From Arthrobacter horti (lineage in GTDB: Bacteria > Actinomycetota > Actinomycetes > Actinomycetales > Micrococcaceae), in assembly GCF_030731045.1 (NCBI RefSeq), contig NZ_JAVALS010000002.1, forward strand, positions 186,001 through 250,000: a stretch of 64,000 bases of DNA. The letters run 5' to 3'. Below, in pieces: positions 35,112-44,995 of this stretch; positions within the stretch are counted from its first letter, which is position 1, and the number at the start of each line of letters is the position of its first letter. The translations under genes were made by a program, and so were the position numbers. The notes beneath the pieces are model-generated. The model searched no databases. It had not been told where the DNA came from and saw only the letters and a list, made by a program, of their open reading frames with translations.

Positions 35112-35995
35112 GCGTACTCAACAAGACCACGGCGCCGGAAGGCCACGTGGAGCGCAAGGCGGAAGCCACCAAGAGTGACAAGGCGGTGGCCGGAGTCAGT
35201 CACGTGGTGCTGATCCTGTGGTCGGTCATCGTGGTGCTGCCGCTGCTGTGGACCTTCATGTCCTCGTTCAAGTCCTCGTCCGACATCTTCGCATCCCCCT
35301 TCGGGTTGCCGACCGTGTGGCATTTCGACAACTACTCCCGAGCGTGGCAGACCGCCCACATCGGCGAGTACTTCGGGAACTCCGTCCTCGTCGTCGGCGT
35401 CTCCCTGGTGCTGGTCATGCTCCTGGGCGCCATGTCGGCCTATGTCCTGGCACGCTTCAAGTTCTGGGGCAACAGGTTCCTGTACATCATGATGCTGGCC
35501 GGCAACACCTTCCCGATCTTCCTGGCCATGGTGCCGCTGTTCAAGATCCTCCAGAACATCGGCATCCTCGGGACCTACCAGGCGATGATCGCCACCTACA
35601 CCAGCTTCGCTCTGGCCTTCACCGTCTTCTTCCTGCACAGCTTCTTCAGGAACCTGCCGGGCGAGATCGCGGAGGCTGCGGCGATCGACGGCGCAGGTGA
35701 GTGGAGGACGTTCTTCCAGATCATGCTGCCGATGGCCAGGCCTGGACTGGCGTCCGTGGCGATCTTCAACTTCCTGGGTCTGTGGAACCAGTTCCTCATC
35801 CCGGTGACGATCAATGCCTCCGGCCCGAAGGTGCTCTCCCAGGGTCTGTTCTCCTACGCACAGCAGATGGGTTACGCAGTGGACTTCGGCGCCCTGTTCG
35901 CCGCCGTGACGGTGACGGTGCTCCCGGTCCTGGTGGTCTACATCATCTTCCAGCGTCAGCTGCAGGGATCCGTGTCCCAGGGCACGTCCCGCTGA
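35108..35995 (+). CDS. ABC importer permease 2 (NgcG-like)
   Basis: 295 residues, six membrane segments, MalG-type with EAA loop FFRNLPGEIAEAAAIDGAGEW. Its ATG overlaps the previous stop (ATGA). Together with the preceding permease it forms the membrane channel for the NgcE-like binding protein. A perfect 14-bp hairpin follows at 36072-36114. Confidence 0.92.
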   Translation: MSVLNKTTAPEGHVERKAEATKSDKAVAGVSHVVLILWSVIVVLPLLWTFMSSFKSSSDIFASPFGLPTVWHFDNYSRAWQTAHIGEYFGNSVLVVGVSLVLVMLLGAMSAYVLARFKFWGNRFLYIMMLAGNTFPIFLAMVPLFKILQNIGILGTYQAMIATYTSFALAFTVFFLHSFFRNLPGEIAEAAAIDGAGEWRTFFQIMLPMARPGLASVAIFNFLGLWNQFLIPVTINASGPKVLSQGLFSYAQQMGYAVDFGALFAAVTVTVLPVLVVYIIFQRQLQGSVSQGTSR

Positions 35996-36071
35996 CCCTT
36001 CAGCCGCGGAGAGCCGATCCCGGCCCCGCACCTGGGCCGGGTGGGCCAGCCCCATAGTCCAGCCCGGCCAT

Positions 36072-36114
36072 TGAGGCCCCTGCCGCCAGCCCACACTGGC
36101 CGGCAGGGGCCTCA
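36072..36114. terminator. Terminator of the ABC operon
   Basis: TGAGGCCCCTGCCG (36072-36085) pairs perfectly with CGGCAGGGGCCTCA (36101-36114), followed by CTTCTTCC. Confidence 0.75.
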
Positions 36115-36127
36115 CTTCTTCCCATTC

Positions 36128-36187
36128 ATCGACTGCTCCGTAGGTGTCGTTCTGAGCTCTCAGAACGACACCTACGGAGCAGTCGAT
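36128..36187. repeat. 29-bp perfect palindrome, family D copy 1
   Basis: Arms 36128-36156 and 36159-36187 are perfect reverse complements with a two-base centre. The arm contains GACTGCTCCGTAGGTGTCGT. It lies 54 bases upstream of the DUF559-type gene; a second copy follows that gene. Confidence 0.92.
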
Positions 36188-36241
36188 TGTGCCTGTGGAT
36201 ACTTTCTGCGGAGTGGCGTGCTCCTCTGGTGGGATGGGCGG

Positions 36242-37204
36242 ATGAAGACCTCTCGACGCCTGCCCGTGGAACTCACGGATCGGCCTTTCACGTTCAAGGA
36301 AGCCCGAGATCAAGGGGTCAGCCGGAGACGATTGCGGCACGGGTCTCTGGAGAAACTTGGCCGCGGAATTCGATCGGAACTCCCCTTGGAGGAAACTCCA
36401 CTGTGGGACCGCGTCCGACCCTTCATCGAGATCAACAGGGAATGCGCACTCTCCCACGTCACAGCTGCGGAAGTCGGTGGTCTTCCTGGCCGAGCAAGGA
36501 AGGAGGAGACCATGACCTTTCACGTGATCCGGCCTGAGGGCGCGGCGTACCTCCACAGGCCTCACGTGGTTGTGCACAGGGCGAAACTCTTTGCCGACGA
36601 AATCGCCGTCCTCGATGGCATCAGAATCACGACGCCGGAACGGACGTGGCTGGATCTGGCCGAGACTCTGACTGTGGACGAACTCGTTGTCGCAGGCGAC
36701 CATTTGGTCCGGATTCCGTACCCGGATTTCGAGAACAGGGACACGCCGTTGTGCGCTCTGAGCGACCTTCAACGGATGATCGACAGGCATAAGGGAAAGC
36801 GCGGGCTGAGGAAGGCCAAGGCCGCCCTTCAGCTCATCCGAATCGGAGCGGACTCTCCGCAGGAGACACTGCTCAGGCTTGCGATGAACCGGGCCGGGCT
36901 TCCCGAACCAGAGATCAATGTTCCCGTGGAGGAAGGAGCGCCCGGTAGGCGAGTGCAGCCTGATCTTTCGTACCGTCAATACCGCATCGCCATCGAGTAC
37001 GAAGGCGAAGGGCATGGAGAAGAGTCGCAGATCGTCCGGGACATCGCCCGTTCGGAGCGCTACAAAGAACTCGGCTGGGTGGAAGTCCGGATTTCGAAGC
37101 GACACATGTACCGGGATGCAAAGGCCGCGGTGTCCAAAGTGAGGACCGCCTTGATTCAGGCCGGCTGGCGTCCAGATCCGGCTTTAAAAACGACTGCTCC
37201 GTAG
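36242..37204 (+). CDS. DUF559/Vsr-fold nuclease-like protein with AbiEi-type N-terminus
   Basis: 320 residues. The N-terminal part (PFTFKEARDQGVSRRRLRHG) resembles the winged-helix domain of AbiEi-type proteins. The C-terminal part holds a PD-(D/E)XK-like core: QPDLSYRQYRIAIEYEGEGH, then VRDIARSERYKELGWVEVRI, as in DUF559/Vsr endonucleases; candidate catalytic residues are the Asp and the Glu of this segment. Such single genes are scattered in actinobacteria and are of unknown role. The gene is bracketed by two copies of one palindrome and its last codons and stop (TAG, 37202-37204) lie inside the second copy. GC is lower than in neighbours. Confidence 0.8.
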   Translation: MKTSRRLPVELTDRPFTFKEARDQGVSRRRLRHGSLEKLGRGIRSELPLEETPLWDRVRPFIEINRECALSHVTAAEVGGLPGRARKEETMTFHVIRPEGAAYLHRPHVVVHRAKLFADEIAVLDGIRITTPERTWLDLAETLTVDELVVAGDHLVRIPYPDFENRDTPLCALSDLQRMIDRHKGKRGLRKAKAALQLIRIGADSPQETLLRLAMNRAGLPEPEINVPVEEGAPGRRVQPDLSYRQYRIAIEYEGEGHGEESQIVRDIARSERYKELGWVEVRISKRHMYRDAKAAVSKVRTALIQAGWRPDPALKTTAP

Positions 37205-37246
37205 GTGTCGTTCTGAGGGTTCAAAACGACACCTACGGAGCAGTCG
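37191..37246. repeat. 22-bp palindrome, family D copy 2
   Basis: Arms 37191-37212 and 37225-37246 pair perfectly and are identical to the outer arms of the copy at 36128-36187; only the central 12 bases differ. It contains the stop codon of the nuclease-like gene and lies 23 bases from the end of convergent purL. Confidence 0.92.
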
Positions 37247-37269
37247 ATGCAGGAGAGGGAGGGGTGCTC

Positions 37270-39579
37270 CTAGCCGAAGTACTTCGGCAGGGTGCCCTCG
37301 TGGGCCTCGCGGAGGGCGTCCAGCGGGAGGGAGTCCACGCCGGTGATCTCCAGTGCCTCGGTGGCGGAGTCCACCACGCCGATGCGGGCGTGGGCGAAGC
37401 CGCGGGCGGTGCACATGTCGTTGAAGCGGACCTCTTCGCTCCGCGGGACGGACACGATGGCACGGGCCTGGGACTCGGAGAACAGCAGCGTGAACAGGTC
37501 CACACCGTCGCGCTCGGCCACTTCACCCAGCGAAACCCGGGCGCCCACGCCGTAGCGCAGGGCCGACTCGGCCAGAGCGGCCGCGAGGCCACCCTCGGAG
37601 AGGTCGTGGGCGGCGTCGATCATGCCGTCACGGGAGGCGTTGATCAGGATCTCACCCAGAGTGTGCTCGGCCTTGAGGTCGACGCGCGGCGGCACACCGC
37701 CGAGGTGACCCCGCAGGTTCGCCCACTCCGAGCCGTCCAGCTCGTCCGCCGTCGTGCCCAGCAGGTAGATGGCCTGGCCATCCTCGCGCCAGCCGGACGG
37801 GGTGCGGCGCGCGACGTCGTCGAGCTTGCCCAGCACCGCCACCACGGGGGAGGGGTGGATGGCGGTGGTGCCGGTCTGGTTGTACAGGGAAACGTTGCCG
37901 CCGGTCACCGGCACGGAGAGCTCCATGCAGGCGTCGGACAGGCCGCGGATGGCCTCGGCCAGCTGCCACATGACGTCCGGGTCCTCGGGGGAGCCGAAGT
38001 TCAGGCAGTCGGACACGGCCATGGGCACGGCGCCGGTGGTCGCCACGTTGCGGTACGCCTCGGCCAGTGCCAGCTGAGCGCCCTGGAACGGGTCCAGGTA
38101 GGTGTAGCGGCCGTTGGCGTCGGTGGACAGGGCCACACCGAGCCCGGTCTCCTCGTCCACGCGGATCACGCCGGAGTCGTCCGGGAACGCCAGGGCGGTG
38201 TTGCCGCCCACGTAGCGATCGTACTGCTTGGTGATCCAGGACTTGTCGCACATGTTCGGGCTGGAGACCAGCTCGGTCACAGCGGCGGCCAGGGCGCCGG
38301 AGGTGGCGGGGCGCTCGGAGTCGGCGGCGGAACCGTTGAAGTGGTTCGCCTGCAGCTCGTCCTGCCAGGACGGGCGGGCGTACGGGCGGTCGTAGACCGG
38401 GCCGTCATGGGCCACGGTGCGCGGATCCACGTCCACGATGACCTCGCCGTCCCAGGTGATGATGAGGCGGCCGGTATCGGTCACCTCGCCCAGCCAGGAG
38501 TACTCGACGTTCCACTTCTCCATGACGGCTTCGAACGCCTTGATGTTCTCCGGCGTCACCACGGCCATCATGCGCTCCTGGGACTCGGACATGAGGATCT
38601 CGCCCGGGGTCAGGGTGTGGTCACGCAGCAGGACGCTGGTCAGCTCCACCTGCATGCCGCCGTCACCGTTGGAGGCGAGCTCCGAGGTGGCGCAGGAGAT
38701 GCCGGCGGCGCCCAGGTCCTGGATGCCTTCCACGAGCGAGTGCTTGAACAGCTCAAGGCAGCACTCGATGAGGACCTTCTCAGCGAACGGGTCGCCCACC
38801 TGGACGGCCGGGCGCTTGGACGGCTTGGTGTCGTCGAAGGACTCGGAGGCCAGCACGGAGGCGCCGCCGATGCCGTCGCCACCGGTGCGGGCGCCGAACA
38901 GGACCACCTTGTTGCCCTTGCCGGAGGCGTTGGCCAGGCGGATGTCCTCGTGGCGCATGACGCCCACGGCGAGGGCGTTGACCAGCGGGTTGCCCTGGTA
39001 GACGGCGTCGAACACCATCTCGCCGCCGATGTTCGGCAGGCCCAGGGAGTTGCCGTAGCCGCCGATGCCGGCCACCGCGCCGTGCATGACGCGGGCGGTG
39101 TCCGGGTGGTCGATGGCGCCGAAGCGCAGCGGGTCCATGACGGCCACGGGGCGGGCGCCCATGGAGATGATGTCACGCACGATGCCGCCGATGCCGGTGG
39201 CGGCGCCCTGGTAGGGCTCCACGAACGACGGCGAGTTGTGGGACTCGATCTTGAAGGTCACGGCCCAGCCGTCGCCCAGGTTGGTCACACCGGCGTTCTC
39301 GCCGATGCCCACGAGCATGTCCTTCTTCATCTCCTCGGTCACCTTCGCACCGAACTGGCGCAGGTGGTTCTTGGAGGACTTGTAGGAGCAGTGCTCGCTC
39401 CACATGACCGAGTACATGGCCAGCTCGGCGCCGGTGGGGCGGCGGCCCAGGACCTTGAGGATCTCCTCGAACTCGTTCTGCTTCAGGCCGAGCTCGGCCC
39501 ACGGCAGTTCCACTTCGGGGGTCACCGCGGCGTTGGCCACGGTGTCGATGTTGAACTTGGCGGTGGTCTCCTGGGTCAT
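37270..39579 (-). CDS. purL: Phosphoribosylformylglycinamidine synthase, large subunit
   Basis: 769 residues, the small-type PurL that works with separate PurQ and PurS. It converts FGAR to FGAM using ammonia from PurQ. Motifs: [38 protein letters not shown] and [16 protein letters not shown] in the first half, [16 protein letters not shown] in the second ATP-binding-like half. ATG 39579 overlaps the purQ stop (TGATG) and is 6 bases from GGAGG; GTG 39582 is the alternative. Confidence 0.98.
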   Translation of the reverse strand: MTQETTAKFNIDTVANAAVTPEVELPWAELGLKQNEFEEILKVLGRRPTGAELAMYSVMWSEHCSYKSSKNHLRQFGAKVTEEMKKDMLVGIGENAGVTNLGDGWAVTFKIESHNSPSFVEPYQGAATGIGGIVRDIISMGARPVAVMDPLRFGAIDHPDTARVMHGAVAGIGGYGNSLGLPNIGGEMVFDAVYQGNPLVNALAVGVMRHEDIRLANASGKGNKVVLFGARTGGDGIGGASVLASESFDDTKPSKRPAVQVGDPFAEKVLIECCLELFKHSLVEGIQDLGAAGISCATSELASNGDGGMQVELTSVLLRDHTLTPGEILMSESQERMMAVVTPENIKAFEAVMEKWNVEYSWLGEVTDTGRLIITWDGEVIVDVDPRTVAHDGPVYDRPYARPSWQDELQANHFNGSAADSERPATSGALAAAVTELVSSPNMCDKSWITKQYDRYVGGNTALAFPDDSGVIRVDEETGLGVALSTDANGRYTYLDPFQGAQLALAEAYRNVATTGAVPMAVSDCLNFGSPEDPDVMWQLAEAIRGLSDACMELSVPVTGGNVSLYNQTGTTAIHPSPVVAVLGKLDDVARRTPSGWREDGQAIYLLGTTADELDGSEWANLRGHLGGVPPRVDLKAEHTLGEILINASRDGMIDAAHDLSEGGLAAALAESALRYGVGARVSLGEVAERDGVDLFTLLFSESQARAIVSVPRSEEVRFNDMCTARGFAHARIGVVDSATEALEITGVDSLPLDALREAHEGTLPKYFG

Positions 39580-40334
39580 CACTTTCCTCCCACGATCTGG
39601 CTCAGGACAGAGGTGAAGAAGCCGAGGCCGTCCACCGAGAACTCGCCGGCGGTCTCCGGACCGAAACCGGCCTCCACGGCGTGCTCCGGGTGCGGCATGA
39701 GGCCCACCACGTTGCCGGCGGCGTTGCTGATGCCGGCGATGTCGCGGCGGGAACCGTTCGGGTTGAAGCCCACGTAGCGGAACACCACGCGGCCCTCGGC
39801 CTCCAGCTCGTCGAGGGTCTTCTCATCCGCGATGTACTGGCCGTCCTGGTTCTTCAGCGGGACGGTGATCTCCTGGCCCTGCGTGTAATCGCTGGTCCAG
39901 GCCGTGTTCGAGTTCTCCACGCGCAGCACCTGGTTGCGGCAGATGAACTTCAGGTGGTCGTTCTTGACCATGGAGCCCGGCAGCAGGTGGGATTCGGTGA
40001 GGATCTGGAAGCCGTTACAGATGCCCAGCACGGGCAGCTTGGCGTCCGAGTTCGCGGCGTCCACGATCTTGCCCATGAGCGGGGCGAAGCGGGCGATGGC
40101 GCCGGCGCGCAGGTAGTCGCCGTAGGAGAAACCGCCGGGGACGACGACGGCGTCGACGTCGGCGAGCTCGGTGTCGGCGTGCCACAGAGAGACGGCCTCG
40201 GCGCCGGCCAGACGCACGGCGCGGGCGGCGTCGCGGTCATCCAGCGTTCCGGGGAACGTCACGACGCCGATGCGGGCGCCGGAGAGCGGGGCGTCGGCCA
40301 CGGCGGCCGAGCCGATGAGGGGGAGTTCCGTCAT
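39579..40334 (-). CDS. purQ: Phosphoribosylformylglycinamidine synthase, glutaminase subunit
   Basis: 251 residues. Class I glutaminase with nucleophile Cys in [11 protein letters not shown] and catalytic His-Glu in [10 protein letters not shown]. Feeds ammonia to PurL. It starts one base after the purS stop; purS-purQ-purL form one operon. Confidence 0.97.
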   Translation of the reverse strand: MTELPLIGSAAVADAPLSGARIGVVTFPGTLDDRDAARAVRLAGAEAVSLWHADTELADVDAVVVPGGFSYGDYLRAGAIARFAPLMGKIVDAANSDAKLPVLGICNGFQILTESHLLPGSMVKNDHLKFICRNQVLRVENSNTAWTSDYTQGQEITVPLKNQDGQYIADEKTLDELEAEGRVVFRYVGFNPNGSRRDIAGISNAAGNVVGLMPHPEHAVEAGFGPETAGEFSVDGLGFFTSVLSQIVGGK

Positions 40335-40335
40335 G

Positions 40336-40587
40336 TCAGGCCTCGACGACCTGGACGTTGACGACATCCTCGATGACGGGGTTGGAGAGCAGGGTCTCGG
40401 CGGCCTCGCGCGCCTTGGCCAGCACGTCCTCGGTCACCTCGCCTTCGACCTCGAGCTCAAAGCGCTTGCCCTGGCGGACCGAGGTGAAATCGGTGAAGCC
40501 CAGGCGGGGCAGTGCGCCCACGATGGCCTTGCCCTGCGGGTCAAGGATTTCGGGCTTGGGCATGACGTCGACGACGATCCGGGGCAT
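40336..40587 (-). CDS. purS: PurS subunit of FGAM synthase
   Basis: 83 residues, the small bridging subunit between PurQ and Pur[37 protein letters not shown] and [17 protein letters not shown] are family signatures. AGGAG lies 8 bases before ATG 40587. First gene of the operon. Confidence 0.95.
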   Translation of the reverse strand: MPRIVVDVMPKPEILDPQGKAIVGALPRLGFTDFTSVRQGKRFELEVEGEVTEDVLAKAREAAETLLSNPVIEDVVNVQVVEA

Positions 40588-40798
40588 CCGGCAACTCCTG
40601 TGTGCGTGCGTGCGTTGAACCTGGGCCGGGGTGTCGCCCCAGGCCAGTGCCGTCACGGAGTGTTGCCGTCTCACGCGCTTTTCCGCTTCCACGCGTCGGG
40701 ACCGAAGGGTAGCCGTCACAGCGGATGAACGGGGGCAGCGACGCTCCGCGAGCTTGCCTTCTTATTCTACCGGGTGCGGCAAGCGTCCCCGGCCCGCC

Positions 40799-40804
40799 TA
40801 CGCT
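40799..40804 (+). promoter_or_regulatory. -10 box TACGCT of leaderless YchJ-family gene
   Basis: TACGCT ends 7 bases before ATG 40812. The 224-base gap to purS also holds the purS promoter; nothing else is seen in it. Confidence 0.5.
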
Positions 40805-40811
40805 GGGACTC

Positions 40812-41210
40812 ATGAGCCTTCCCGACACCCCGGAGAACTGCCCGTGTCTCAGCGGCGAACGCTATGTCTCCTGCTGCGGCCGCTATCACGAGGGGGAGGC
40901 CGTGGCCCCCACCGCCGAAGCGCTCATGCGCTCCCGCTACAGTGCTTTCGCGGTGGGCGACACCGCCTACCTCCTGGCCACCTGGCACCCCGGCACGCGG
41001 CCGTCGTCGTTGGAACTCGACGCGCGTGTGAGCTGGGTGCGCCTGGACATCCTGGCCGCCGAGGCCGGCGGCCCGTTCGACACGGAGGGGCAGGTCGCCT
41101 TCCGTGCCCATTACCGGGTGGGCGCGCGCCGCGGTGTGCTGGAGGAGCTGGGCCGCTTCGTGCGCCAGGACGGACGCTGGTTCTACGTGGATGGCGACGT
41201 CGTCGAGTGA
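40812..41210 (+). CDS. YchJ family (UPF0225) zinc-binding protein
   Basis: 132 residues. Cysteines CPCLSGERYVSCC at the N-terminus form the SEC-C-like zinc site, followed by EALMRSRYSAFAVGDTAYLL and WVRLDIL. YchJ proteins are of unknown function; SEC-C metal sites often mediate protein contacts. The fold of the rest is NTF2-like. Confidence 0.9.
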   Translation: MSLPDTPENCPCLSGERYVSCCGRYHEGEAVAPTAEALMRSRYSAFAVGDTAYLLATWHPGTRPSSLELDARVSWVRLDILAAEAGGPFDTEGQVAFRAHYRVGARRGVLEELGRFVRQDGRWFYVDGDVVE

Positions 41211-41367
41211 TCGCGCAGGATAGCCGCCGCAACTGATAACCAACTATGAAATGACTCTGTCATAACCGGGAGCGACCCGTTAGGGTGAGACACGACCCGG
41301 GTGTGATGCGCGTAACAACGTGGGCCTCCGGGTTGTCACCTCTGGTCATCGGGACCGGGGGTTCCTC

Positions 41368-44300
41368 GTGAAAGGTTCACACGCACCCATGAGAAGAACA
41401 GGGAAGAGCTTCCTGCGCGCGCGGGGGGTCACGAAGGCGCTGGCGGTCGGGGTCAGTCTGCCCGTCCTGCTGGGAGGGGCAGTGCTGCCGGCAGCCCAGG
41501 CGGCACCGGCGATGGCACCCGGCCAGTCCGCAGGCCAGCAGCTCCAGGCCGGCAAGTACATCGTGGTGCTCGCCGAGAAGCCTGCGGCGAGCTATGAGGG
41601 CGGGACCTCCGGTCTGGCCGCGACCAAGCCGGAGCCGGGCCGCAAGCTCGATGCCGACAATCAGAACGTCAAGCGGTACCGGCAGCACCTGGAGTCGGTG
41701 CAGAAGCAGGTGGCGGGCCAGGAGGGTGTGACCATCAAGCGGAGTTTCTCCACTGCGCTGAACGCCTTCTCCGCCCAGCTGAGCGCCGAGCAGGCCAACA
41801 CTCTGGCCAAGGACCCGCAGGTGCTGGTGGTGGCCCCGGACACTCAGAACGCACCGGACTACTCCAGCATGGACTTCCTGAACCTGCCTGGGAACACCGG
41901 CGTGTGGCAGAAGCAGTTCGGCGGAGCGGCCAACGCGGGCAAGGGCGTGGTGGTGGGTGTCATCGACACCGGCTACACGCCGTCCAGCCCCTTCTTCGCC
42001 GGGGACGAGGTCAAGCCGCTGCAGGGCGATCCGCAGGTGGGTGTCCCGTACCGCACCGACGACGGCAAGATCGCCATGCTGAAGGCGAACGGCGAGACCT
42101 TCAAGAGTGACTGCCAGGCCGGCCAGGGCTTCGCGGGGACCGAATGCAACTCCAAGGTCCTGGCGGCGCACTACTTCGCCGACGCCTTCACCAGCACCGT
42201 TCCTCCGGAGCACCGCGCACCGTCGGAGCTCATCTCTCCGGTCGATACCGCGAGCCACGGCACGCACACCGCCAGCACCGCTGCCGGCAACGCCGACGTC
42301 CGCGCCAACCTCGGTGACCGCGACATGGGTGTGACCAGCGGTGTGGCCCCGGCCGCCAAGCTCTCCATCTACAAGGTCTGCTGGGAGGATGACGACCCGA
42401 ACACCGGCGGCTGCTACTCCTCCTCCTCGGTCGCAGCGATCGACCAGGCCGTCCTGGACGGCGTGGACGTGCTGAACTACTCGATCTCCGGCAGCGCCAC
42501 GAGCACCACGGACCCCGTGTCCCTGGCGTTCCTGTCCGCCGTCTCCGCGGGCATCTTCGTCTCCGCCTCGGCCGGCAACAGTGGCCCCGATGCGAGCACC
42601 GTCAACCATGGCGCCCCGTGGCTGACCACTGTGGCCGCCAGCTCCTTCAGCAGCGAGTTGCAGGGCACCGTGGAGTTCGAGGACGGCAGCAAGTACCGCG
42701 GCGCCAGCCTCATGGCACACGAGGTCCCGTACACGAATCTGGTCCTGTCCGCGAACGCGGCCTCGGGCACCGGCAACGCCGCACTCTGCGCCCCCGGCAG
42801 CCTCGACCCGGCCAAGGTGAGCGGCAAGATCGTGGTCTGCGACCGCGGCGTGGTGGCCCGCCTGGACAAGAGCGCCGAGGTCCAGCGCGCCGGCGGCGTC
42901 GGCATGGTCCTGGTCAACCTGACCCCGTCCAGCGAGGACGTGGACCAGCACTCGGTGCCCACCGTCCACGTCAACCCGCCGGCGTCGCAGGCCATCAAGG
43001 ACAAGGTGGCAGCCAACCCGGCCATCAAGGCCCGTCTGGTCAACCATGACACCACGGGCCTGCCGGAGGACCCTCAGCCGCAGGTGGCCGGGTTCTCCTC
43101 CCGAGGCCCGCTCCTGGCCTCCGGTTCCGATCTGCTCAAGCCGGACGTCGCCGCCCCCGGCGTCGCCGTTCTGGCCGGTGTCTCCCCGATCGCCGAGCAC
43201 GGCGCCCAGTTCGGCATGATGTCCGGTACCTCCATGGCCAGCCCGCACATCGCCGGCTTCGGTGCCCTGGCCAAGGCCAAGCACCCCGACTGGTCCCCGG
43301 CCGCCATCAAGTCGGCACTGATGACCTCCGCCACAGATCTCAAGAACGCCGACGGCAGCAAGGACACCGACGTGTTCGCCACCGGTGCCGGCCAGGTCAA
43401 CCCGGGCGGATTCCTGGATCCCGGACTGGTCTACGACCAGGGCCAGGACGACTACCTGCGCTACATCCAGGGCCTCGGCTTCGACCTGGGCATCCCCGGA
43501 CTGGGCTCCACCATGACCCGTGACGTGAACGTGCCGTCCTTCGCGCTGGGCAACCTCACCGGCAAGATCGAGGTCACCCGCACCCTGACCGCGCTCACCC
43601 CGGGCCTGTACCGGGCGGTCGCCGATGTCCCCGGCGTCAACGTCAAGGTGACCCCGTCCGTGCTCAACTTCAACGCCGTGGGCCAGAAGCGCACCTTCAA
43701 AGTCACGTTCGAAAACGCCGGAGCCGCGCTGGGCCAGTTCGCCATGGGGCGTCTGAGCTGGCAGGGCAACGGCAAGAGTGTCACCTCCCCGATCGCGGTC
43801 CGCCCGCAGTCGGTGGTCGCGGCCAGCAATCTGACGTTCACCACGGACCAGGCCACCGGCAAGGCGTCCATCCCGGTCACCTCCGGCAGCGGCAGCCCCA
43901 CCAAGCTGACCCTGGACGGTCTGTCCAAGGCGGACGCCACGGCCATCCAGCTGGTGCCCGGCGCCGTGGATCTGAGCAACAACGCTTCCAATGCGGTCAA
44001 GACTGTGACGGTCCCGGCCGGCACCCCGTTCGCCCGTTTCGCCGTCGTCTCCTCGGATGACAAGGCAGACTTCGACATGTACGTCATCGATCCGAAGGGC
44101 AAGGCCACCACCGTGGCCACGTCCTCCGCGAGCGAGGCCCTGTCGCTGAACAACCCGGCGCCGGGCACGTACACGATCCTGGCCAATCTCTACGCGAGCC
44201 CGGGCAACGCGCCCACCAAGGCGAGCCTGGAGGCCTCGATCCTGGGAGCGAACGTCGGCAACGCGACGATCGCCCCGAACCCGCTGGTGCTCAAGAACGG

Positions 44301-44526
44301 CAAGAGCGGGAACCTGACGCTGGCCTGGAACGGCCTGACCCCGGGTTCCTACATCGGCCGGATCAGCTTCGACGGAGCCTCCGCGCCGACGTTCGTGAGC
44401 GTCGTGGTCGGCCCCTCGGGCGCCGTGGCCCCGGCCGTGGAGAGCCCGGATGATGCGACCCGCGCCAAGGCGGAGCAGGAACTGCAGAAGCGCCCCGATC
44501 TGGGGGACGCCTCCGCAGTGAAGTAG
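41368..44526 (+). CDS. Secreted subtilase (S8 family) with PA and Fn3-like domains
   Basis: About 1052 residues. Signal peptide to about 50, propeptide (inhibitor I9) to about 160, then the S8 catalytic domain: Asp200 in VVGVIDTGYTP, His297 in ASHGTHTAS, Ser622 in SGTSMASPHIAG, with a PA domain between His and Ser (KIVVCDRGVVARL region). A C-terminal Fn3-like domain and a bacterial pre-peptidase-like domain follow; the layout is that of cucumisin-type subtilases. GTG 41368 is set by GGGGG at 41357-41361; ATG 41389 is the alternative. Two subtilisin-inhibitor-like genes lie just downstream on the other strand. Confidence 0.93.
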   Translation: MKGSHAPMRRTGKSFLRARGVTKALAVGVSLPVLLGGAVLPAAQAAPAMAPGQSAGQQLQAGKYIVVLAEKPAASYEGGTSGLAATKPEPGRKLDADNQNVKRYRQHLESVQKQVAGQEGVTIKRSFSTALNAFSAQLSAEQANTLAKDPQVLVVAPDTQNAPDYSSMDFLNLPGNTGVWQKQFGGAANAGKGVVVGVIDTGYTPSSPFFAGDEVKPLQGDPQVGVPYRTDDGKIAMLKANGETFKSDCQAGQGFAGTECNSKVLAAHYFADAFTSTVPPEHRAPSELISPVDTASHGTHTASTAAGNADVRANLGDRDMGVTSGVAPAAKLSIYKVCWEDDDPNTGGCYSSSSVAAIDQAVLDGVDVLNYSISGSATSTTDPVSLAFLSAVSAGIFVSASAGNSGPDASTVNHGAPWLTTVAASSFSSELQGTVEFEDGSKYRGASLMAHEVPYTNLVLSANAASGTGNAALCAPGSLDPAKVSGKIVVCDRGVVARLDKSAEVQRAGGVGMVLVNLTPSSEDVDQHSVPTVHVNPPASQAIKDKVAANPAIKARLVNHDTTGLPEDPQPQVAGFSSRGPLLASGSDLLKPDVAAPGVAVLAGVSPIAEHGAQFGMMSGTSMASPHIAGFGALAKAKHPDWSPAAIKSALMTSATDLKNADGSKDTDVFATGAGQVNPGGFLDPGLVYDQGQDDYLRYIQGLGFDLGIPGLGSTMTRDVNVPSFALGNLTGKIEVTRTLTALTPGLYRAVADVPGVNVKVTPSVLNFNAVGQKRTFKVTFENAGAALGQFAMGRLSWQGNGKSVTSPIAVRPQSVVAASNLTFTTDQATGKASIPVTSGSGSPTKLTLDGLSKADATAIQLVPGAVDLSNNASNAVKTVTVPAGTPFARFAVVSSDDKADFDMYVIDPKGKATTVATSSASEALSLNNPAPGTYTILANLYASPGNAPTKASLEASILGANVGNATIAPNPLVLKNGKSGNLTLAWNGLTPGSYIGRISFDGASAPTFVSVVVGPSGAVAPAVESPDDATRAKAEQELQKRPDLGDASAVK

Positions 44527-44573
44527 GCGTGGTGAAGTAGGCCCGGTGAAGTAGGCGCGGTGAAGTAGTGCCG
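44518..44573. repeat. 14-bp tandem repeat (4 units) over the subtilase stop codon
   Basis: GTGAAGTAGGCNYG repeats four times from 44518. The first unit contains the last codons and stop of the protease; the fourth is in the same frame. Confidence 0.85.
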
Positions 44574-44590
44574 TTCAGCCTCTGAAACGG

Positions 44591-44629
44591 CGGAAGGGCC
44601 GGTGGGAAATGCTCCCACCGGCCCTTCCG
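44591..44629. terminator. Bidirectional terminator after subtilase
   Basis: CGGAAGGGCCGGTGGGA (44591-44607) pairs perfectly with its complement at 44613-44629, loop AATGC, between convergent genes. Confidence 0.8.
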
Positions 44630-44650
44630 TGCGTCCGGAGGATGCGGCGC

Positions 44651-44995
44651 TCAGGCCTCGGCCGCCTCGCCGAGCAGCGGCGCCAGGGCGTCCCAGCGCG
44701 CGGTCTCGCGCGAATCGGTGCGGCTGAAGTCCCGGTCCACTGGAAGCCCGTCCAGGGTCCCCGTCACATGCGCGCGGTGCAGGCCGCCGAACACCGGGCG
44801 CGCCGCCGTCGTCGTGCCCTGGGGCGGCAGCGTGGGAAGCAGCAGTGCGCGGTGACGCACGACGGCGCGGTACGCGGCGGCGGGATCCGGCACCGTGGAC
44901 GCGGGGCTGGGGCCGTCCGGGCCGACGGTGAGGCGATACGTCACCTCGGGCGCCCCGGGGTGCGCCGTGACCGTGACGGCCAGATCCATCTCCAT
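44651..44995 (-). CDS. Cytoplasmic, cysteine-free SSI-family inhibitor-like protein
   Basis: 114 residues without a signal peptide. Its sequence follows that of the SSI-family lipoprotein at 46124 (PASTVPDPAAAYRAV here, PASTVPNPAAACTLV there; FSRTDSRETARWDALAPLL here, LSRTDGCKTAQWNELTPLL there). Every conserved disulfide cysteine is replaced (Tyr, Ala, Arg or Ser). Classic SSI proteins are secreted subtilisin inhibitors held by two disulfides, so this is a reworked, intracellular form. Its ATG overlaps the stop of the upstream gene (TGATG), so the two are coupled. Confidence 0.75.
   Translation of the reverse strand: MEMDLAVTVTAHPGAPEVTYRLTVGPDGPSPASTVPDPAAAYRAVVRHRALLLPTLPPQGTTTAARPVFGGLHRAHVTGTLDGLPVDRDFSRTDSRETARWDALAPLLGEAAEA

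Noticed and set aside
37264..39777. 837-codon frame opposite purL
   Set aside because: purL is unmistakable; this is a third-position GC artefact.
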